This document shows, piece by piece, positions 6,935 through 9,889 of a stretch of 9,889 nt of DNA. The stretch's first letter is position 1. Every line of letters starts with the position of its first letter. A program made the position numbers and the translations under genes. A model generated the notes under the pieces. It was not told where the DNA came from, did not search any database, and saw only the letters and a list, made by a program, of their open reading frames with translations. The stretch spans positions 1 through 9,889 of the forward strand of contig JBARRR010000066.1 in NCBI GenBank assembly GCA_049644325.1, in the 5' to 3' direction. The stretch is from DASZHA01 sp049644325 (GTDB taxonomy: Bacteria > Chloroflexota > Dormibacteria > DASZGP01).

Positions 6935-8076
6935 AGGCTCTTGCCGATGACCTCCTTCATGATCTCGTCGGTGCCAGCACCGATGCGAATCAGGCGGGTG
7001 TCGCGCCAGGACCGCTGCACCGGGTTGTCCGACATATAGCCGGCGCCGCCCCAGATCTGCAGCGCCATGTCGGCGATCTCATGGGCCACCTGGCCCGAGA
7101 CCAGCTTGCAAATCGAGATCTCCTTGACCGGGTACTCGCCGTCGCCGAAGCGCTTGGCGATGGCGTAGTTGTACTCGCGGGCGACGTCGATCTTGACCGC
7201 CATGTCGACGAGCATGTGCTTGATCACCTGGTGCTGGCCGATCGGCTTGCCGAAGGCCTCGCGCTGCTTGGCGTACGCCAGGGTGCCGTCGAAGGTCAGC
7301 TGGGCGCCGGCAATGGCGCCGGCGGCGCTGATCATGCGCTCCCCCTGCAGCTCCCACATGATGTTGGCGAAGCCCTGGCCGACCTCGCCGAGGACCGCCT
7401 CCTTGGGGACACGCATGTCCTCGAAGGCCAGCTCGGCGGTATCCGACGACAGCATCCCAACCTTCTCCAGCTTGCGACTGCGATGGAAGCCGGGGGTCTT
7501 GGTGTCGACCACGAAGAGGGTGACGCCCTCGAAGCCGCGCTTGCGGTCCTCGCTGGTGCGGACCACCAGGGTGATGAAGTCAGCCCGCATTCCGTTGGTG
7601 ATGAACATCTTGCTGCCGTTGATGATCCAGTCGTCGCCGTCGGGCCGGGCCCAGGTTGCGATGTTCTGCACGTCGGAGCCGGCGTTGGGCTCGGTGATGC
7701 CCAGGCAGGCGACCTTGGTGCCCTTGATCGCGGGGACCAGGAACTCCTCGATCTGGGCGTCGCTGCCGAACTTGAGGATCGGCGGCGTGGCCATGTCGGT
7801 CTGGACCGCCACCGCCATTCCCAGGCCACCGGCGCCGGAGCGGGACATCTCTTCGGAGAGCACGACCTTGTGGAAGTAGTCGCCGCCCTGGCCGCCGAGC
7901 TCCTCGGGATAGCCCAAGCCCAAAAAGCCGAGCTCGCCCATGCGCGGGAAGACCCAGTCGTCGAAATAGGCCGCTTCCTCCCACTCCCGGGCGTGGGGGG
8001 CAAGTTCGGTTTCGACAAACTTCCGGATCGATTTGCGGAGCTCTTCGTGCGCGTCGCTAAAGTACGGGCTCGTCAC
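6925..8076 (-). CDS. Acyl-CoA dehydrogenase (FAD-dependent, isovaleryl/long-chain-like)
   Basis: Oxidises an acyl-CoA to the trans-2-enoyl-CoA using FAD and passes electrons to an electron-transfer flavoprotein; it catalyses the first step of beta-oxidation or branched-chain catabolism. At 383 residues it has the normal family length. Visible blocks are the N-terminal helical domain (to about 120), the FAD/substrate signature CLGITEPNAGSD at 124-135, the beta domain (DWIINGSKMFITNG, 149-162) and the C-terminal helical domain with QREAFGKPIG (271-280), IWGGAGYM (341-348) and RDTRLIRIGAGTDEI (358-372). The usual catalytic Glu of medium-chain enzymes is replaced in IGAGT, while E246 in GERM fits the alternative position used by isovaleryl- and long-chain-type enzymes. 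The start is well fixed: the GTG at 8074-8076 has an in-frame TAG 18 nt upstream, and no Shine-Dalgarno sequence lies between them. Confidence 0.94.
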   Translation of the reverse strand: MTSPYFSDAHEELRKSIRKFVETELAPHAREWEEAAYFDDWVFPRMGELGFLGLGYPEELGGQGGDYFHKVVLSEEMSRSGAGGLGMAVAVQTDMATPPILKFGSDAQIEEFLVPAIKGTKVACLGITEPNAGSDVQNIATWARPDGDDWIINGSKMFITNGMRADFITLVVRTSEDRKRGFEGVTLFVVDTKTPGFHRSRKLEKVGMLSSDTAELAFEDMRVPKEAVLGEVGQGFANIMWELQGERMISAAGAIAGAQLTFDGTLAYAKQREAFGKPIGQHQVIKHMLVDMAVKIDVAREYNYAIAKRFGDGEYPVKEISICKLVSGQVAHEIADMALQIWGGAGYMSDNPVQRSWRDTRLIRIGAGTDEIMKEVIGKSLGL

Positions 8077-8088
8077 GTTGTCGTCACG

Positions 8089-8094
8089 ACTCTA
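8089..8094 (-). promoter_or_regulatory. Candidate -10 element of the acyl-CoA dehydrogenase
   Basis: TAGAGT on the minus strand ends 12 nt before the GTG start; its TAG is also the in-frame stop that pins that start. Downstream are two direct copies of CGTGACG (minus-strand reading) 11 bp apart, the second containing the start codon. No Shine-Dalgarno sequence and no good -35 are seen. Confidence 0.4.
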
Positions 8095-8120
8095 GGTGTG
8101 GAAATTCGCACTGTGACTTC

Positions 8121-8126
8121 TATGAT
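8121..8126 (+). promoter_or_regulatory. Candidate -10 element giving a leaderless pilin mRNA
   Basis: TATGAT ends 7 nt before the ATG at 8134, the distance expected if transcription starts at the A of the start codon. There is no Shine-Dalgarno sequence before any of the nearby in-frame ATGs (8122, 8125, 8134, 8143). Confidence 0.5.
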
Positions 8127-8133
8127 GCTTGGC

Positions 8134-8340
8134 ATGAATCGCATGGCCTCATACACCGGCCTGGTCAAGGCCCGGTTTTTCGACCGGGACGAGACTGAAA
8201 CCGGCCAGGGAATGGTGGAGTACGCCCTCATCATCAGCCTGGTGGTCATCATCCTGATAGTGGTTGTGATCATCGTCGGTAACCAGACGGTGAACATGTG
8301 GAGTGACATCCAGACCACGATGAAGAACGCCTCGTCGTGA
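8134..8340 (+). CDS. Flp/type IV pilin-like precursor
   Basis: A 68-residue small pilin precursor. A 24-residue hydrophilic leader ends in Gly (FFDRDETETG), followed by QGMVEYALI. Cleavage by a prepilin peptidase after G24 would leave Glu at +5 and Tyr at +6, the Flp signature. A strongly hydrophobic segment ISLVVIILIVVVIIVG follows (about 34-49), then a short polar tail (NQTVNMWSDIQTTMKNASS). The mature pilin would be about 44 residues. The frame is open for over 1 kb upstream because it runs antisense to the acyl-CoA dehydrogenase; that extension is not pilin-like, so I start at the ATG at 8134 (8122, 8125 and 8143 are alternatives). No prepilin peptidase, ATPase or other Tad genes are in the window. 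A strong hairpin follows the stop. Confidence 0.85.
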   Translation: MNRMASYTGLVKARFFDRDETETGQGMVEYALIISLVVIILIVVVIIVGNQTVNMWSDIQTTMKNASS

Positions 8341-8341
8341 G

Positions 8342-8367
8342 CTCGCGGCCCGTGTGAGGGCCGCGAG
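8342..8367. terminator. Perfect 10-bp hairpin between convergent pilin and thiolase genes
   Basis: CTCGCGGCCC (8342-8351), loop GTGTGA, GGGCCGCGAG (8358-8367): a perfect 10-bp stem starting 2 nt after the pilin stop codon and 44 bp beyond the thiolase stop. The sequence on the plus-strand 3' side is ATTCCCTT, without a true T-run. It probably terminates the pilin transcript and possibly both genes. Confidence 0.7.
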
Positions 8368-8410
8368 ATTCCCTTCGGTCCAAGCGACCTCTAGCCAAAG
8401 GCGGAAGCCC

Positions 8411-9583
8411 CTAGTTGAGCCGCTCGATGATTGTGCCCGTCCCCATGCCGTGCCCGATGCACATCGTGACCAGGCCATAGCGAGCGTCCTGGCGCTCCAG
8501 CTCGTTCAGGGTGGTGGTGATCAGCTTGGCGCCGCTGCAGCCCAGCGGGTGGCCGAGCGCAATCGCACCACCGTTGTAGTTGACCTTCTCGGGGTCGGCG
8601 CCGGTCTCCTTTAGCCAGGCCAGGACGACGGCGGCAAAGGCCTCGTTGACCTCGAAGAGGTCGATGTCCTTGAGCTCCAGGCCCGCCTTCTTGAGGACCT
8701 TGGCGGTGGCCGGGATGGGGCCCTCCAGCATCAGGGTGGGATCGGTGCCGACAGCGGCGGTGGCGATGATGCGGGCGCGTGGCTTGAGGCCCAGCTGCTT
8801 CGCCTTCTCCTCGCTCATGACCAGCACCGCGGAAGCCCCATCTGAGATCTGGCTGGAGTTGCCGGCGGTGATCATGCCCTCGGGCTCAAATGCCGGCGGC
8901 AGTGACGCGATCTTCTCGTAGGAGGTCTCGCGGCGCGGACCCTCGTCGGTGTCGACGAGATGGGAGTTGCCATTGTCCTGGACCTCGACGGGCACGACCT
9001 CGTTCTTGAAGCGGCCGTCGTCGATGGCGGCAATCGCCTTCTGGTGGCTCTCGAGGGAGAAGCGGTCCATCTGCTCGCGGTCGATGCCGTATTTCAGCGC
9101 GACGCGGTTGGCGGAGAGGCCCTGGGGGATGATCTCGTAGAGGTCGCTGAGCTTGGGGCTGATGGGGCCGACGCTGTCGCCCAGCGGGTCCGGACCGGAG
9201 AGGTCCGAGCCCATCGGGATCCGGCTCATCGACTCGACGCCGCCACCGATGACCACGTCCATGGCCCCCGCCTTGACCGCCTGGGCGGCGAAGTTGACGG
9301 CCTGCTGGCCGGACCCGCAGAAACGCTCCACGGTGGTGCCGGGGACGTCCACAGGGAAGCCGGCGATCAGCGCCGCCTCACGGGCCATGTTCATCGACTG
9401 CTCCCCCACCTGGGAGACGCAGCCGGCAACCACGTCCTCAACCTCCGCAGGGTCGAGCTTGACGCGGTCGACCAGCTCGCGGAGCGCGAGGGCGAGCATG
9501 TCGTCGGGGCGGACTCTGCTGAGGGCGCCGTTCTTCTTCCCTACTGGGGTGCGAACGGCGTCAATGATTACGGCGTCAGACAT
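8411..9583 (-). CDS. Thiolase (acetyl-CoA C-acyltransferase family)
   Basis: Catalyses thiolytic cleavage of 3-ketoacyl-CoA (last step of beta-oxidation) or the reverse condensation; the chain-length preference is not readable. The 390-residue length is typical. Catalytic residues are in place: nucleophile C89 in ERFCGSGQQ, NEAFA at 313-317, H345 in GGAIALGHPLGCSG (338-351) and the proton-transfer C375 in CIGHGMGTG, where the more usual CxGGG has a His in place of one Gly. GGGVESMSRIPMG (113-125) is typical of the degradative FadA/FadI-like branch. The ATG at 9583 is preceded by GAGGGAGG with a 9-nt spacer. It may work with the acyl-CoA dehydrogenase about 330 bp away on the same strand, though the two are not one operon because the pilin gene lies between them. 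Confidence 0.95.
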   Translation of the reverse strand: MSDAVIIDAVRTPVGKKNGALSRVRPDDMLALALRELVDRVKLDPAEVEDVVAGCVSQVGEQSMNMAREAALIAGFPVDVPGTTVERFCGSGQQAVNFAAQAVKAGAMDVVIGGGVESMSRIPMGSDLSGPDPLGDSVGPISPKLSDLYEIIPQGLSANRVALKYGIDREQMDRFSLESHQKAIAAIDDGRFKNEVVPVEVQDNGNSHLVDTDEGPRRETSYEKIASLPPAFEPEGMITAGNSSQISDGASAVLVMSEEKAKQLGLKPRARIIATAAVGTDPTLMLEGPIPATAKVLKKAGLELKDIDLFEVNEAFAAVVLAWLKETGADPEKVNYNGGAIALGHPLGCSGAKLITTTLNELERQDARYGLVTMCIGHGMGTGTIIERLN

Positions 9584-9617
9584 CTGCGAGAGCCTCCCTC
9601 GGCGTCATGCGCCGAAA

Positions 9618-9640
9618 AACTGACTGGTCCGTCAATTCTA
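9618..9640 (-). promoter_or_regulatory. Candidate thiolase promoter with overlapping imperfect palindrome
   Basis: On the minus strand TAGAAT (9635-9640) is a likely -10, 51 nt before the thiolase ATG. It directly abuts an imperfect 20-bp palindrome (9618-9637; half-sites AACTGAC and GTCAATT, 7 of 10 positions symmetrical) that would cover the transcription start. TGAC/GTCA half-sites of this size are compatible with a TetR-type repressor, the usual kind of regulator for beta-oxidation genes, but no regulator gene is in view. Confidence 0.4.
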
Positions 9641-9644
9641 GTCA

Positions 9645-9666
9645 AAACCCGTCTACCAGACGGTTT
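9645..9666 (-). terminator. Intrinsic-terminator-like hairpin after the cNMP-binding gene
   Basis: Read on the minus strand, AAACCGTCT-GGT-AGACGGGTTT folds into about 9 base pairs with one bulged G, followed by a short T stretch (GTTTTGACT). It overlaps the TAA stop codon at 9665-9667 and ends just before the thiolase -10, so it would separate the two minus-strand genes. Confidence 0.55.
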
Positions 9667-9889
9667 ATGCCAGCTGGGCGCGGCGCAGACGGCGGCTGAC
9701 GGTCTCCAGCAGCGTGTACATCACCTCGGGATGGGCGACGAGGAAGGTCTTGAAGGACCACTCCGGCAGCGCCGCCACGGTCAGGTCGTTCTTGGCCATG
9801 ACATTGGCGCTGCGGCCCTCGTTGTCGAGCAGCGCCATCTCACCGAAGAAGTCGCCCGGCTTGAGGTCGATCTTGCGCCCGTCCGCGGT
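9665..9889 (-). CDS. Cyclic-nucleotide-binding-domain protein, C-terminal 74 residues (5' end beyond window)
   Basis: The frame enters at the right edge and ends at TAA (9665-9667). The visible residues are the second half of a CRP-type cyclic-nucleotide-binding domain: PGDFFGEMALLDNEGRSANV (11-30 of the visible part) contains the phosphate-binding cassette, with the Gly-Glu pair and the Arg-Ser-Ala motif (R26-S27-A28) that contact the ribose and cyclic phosphate. Strands (DLTVAALPEWSF) and the closing helix (VMYTLLETVSRRLRRAQLA) follow. The protein stops right after this helix, so it has no C-terminal HTH and is not a CRP/FNR-type transcription factor. It may be a stand-alone domain or the tail of a larger protein. 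Ligand binding (cAMP or cGMP) is plausible from the intact cassette; the output is unknown. Confidence 0.88.
   Translation of the reverse strand, partial: TADGRKIDLKPGDFFGEMALLDNEGRSANVMAKNDLTVAALPEWSFKTFLVAHPEVMYTLLETVSRRLRRAQLA

Noticed and set aside
8077..8087. Out-of-frame GTG mini-frame whose TGA overlaps the dehydrogenase GTG
   Set aside because: Created by the tandem CGTGACG repeat; it would lie upstream of or at the expected transcription start and has no ribosome site.

Overview
This is a GC-rich bacterial chromosomal window of ordinary housekeeping and metabolic genes, with no phage, insertion sequence or CRISPR signal. The 817-residue leucyl-tRNA synthetase without a large insertion, the SLBB-HhH ComEA, the lone Flp-type pilin, the Ap4A-phosphorylase-like HIT protein and the beta-oxidation-type enzymes suggest a Chloroflexota or Dormibacterota-like lineage, or a deep actinobacterial relative. 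This placement is inference from gene character only; no marker phylogeny was possible.

Left part (1-5792, all minus strand, read right to left): a tRNA-Ala(GGC); a heme-oxygenase-fold protein starting 24 nt after the tRNA; leuS; then the competence pair comEA and comEC, 20 bp apart. comEC runs off the left edge. It uses a GTG start and stays open to the window edge: 611 codons covering the N-terminal domain, the membrane Competence domain and the start of the C-terminal metallo-beta-lactamase-like domain.

Middle part (5857-8340): a GNAT acetyltransferase and a HIT hydrolase/phosphorylase on the plus strand, divergent from the tRNA. The HIT gene meets an acyl-CoA dehydrogenase (minus strand) tail to tail. 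Divergent from the dehydrogenase, across 57 bp, is a 68-residue Flp/type IV pilin precursor on the plus strand.

Right part (8342-9889): a perfect GC-rich hairpin separates the pilin from a convergent thiolase. Upstream of the thiolase are a candidate promoter, an overlapping imperfect palindrome and a terminator-like hairpin, followed by the C-terminal end of a cyclic-nucleotide-binding-domain protein cut by the right edge.

How the genes relate: the acyl-CoA dehydrogenase and thiolase catalyse first and last steps of a beta-oxidation-like route and may act together, although the pilin gene lies between them. comEA and comEC act together in DNA uptake, and the pilin could belong to a surface appendage. 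The most striking non-coding pattern is that five of the nine genes with visible starts (leuS, GNAT, HIT, acyl-CoA dehydrogenase, pilin) lack a Shine-Dalgarno sequence and have a TANNNT or TAAT-type -10 element only 6-12 nt before the start codon, as expected for leaderless or nearly leaderless mRNAs. comEC, the heme-oxygenase-fold gene and the thiolase have clear Shine-Dalgarno sequences; comEA has one if its downstream TTG start is used. I found no convincing new multi-gene system here.
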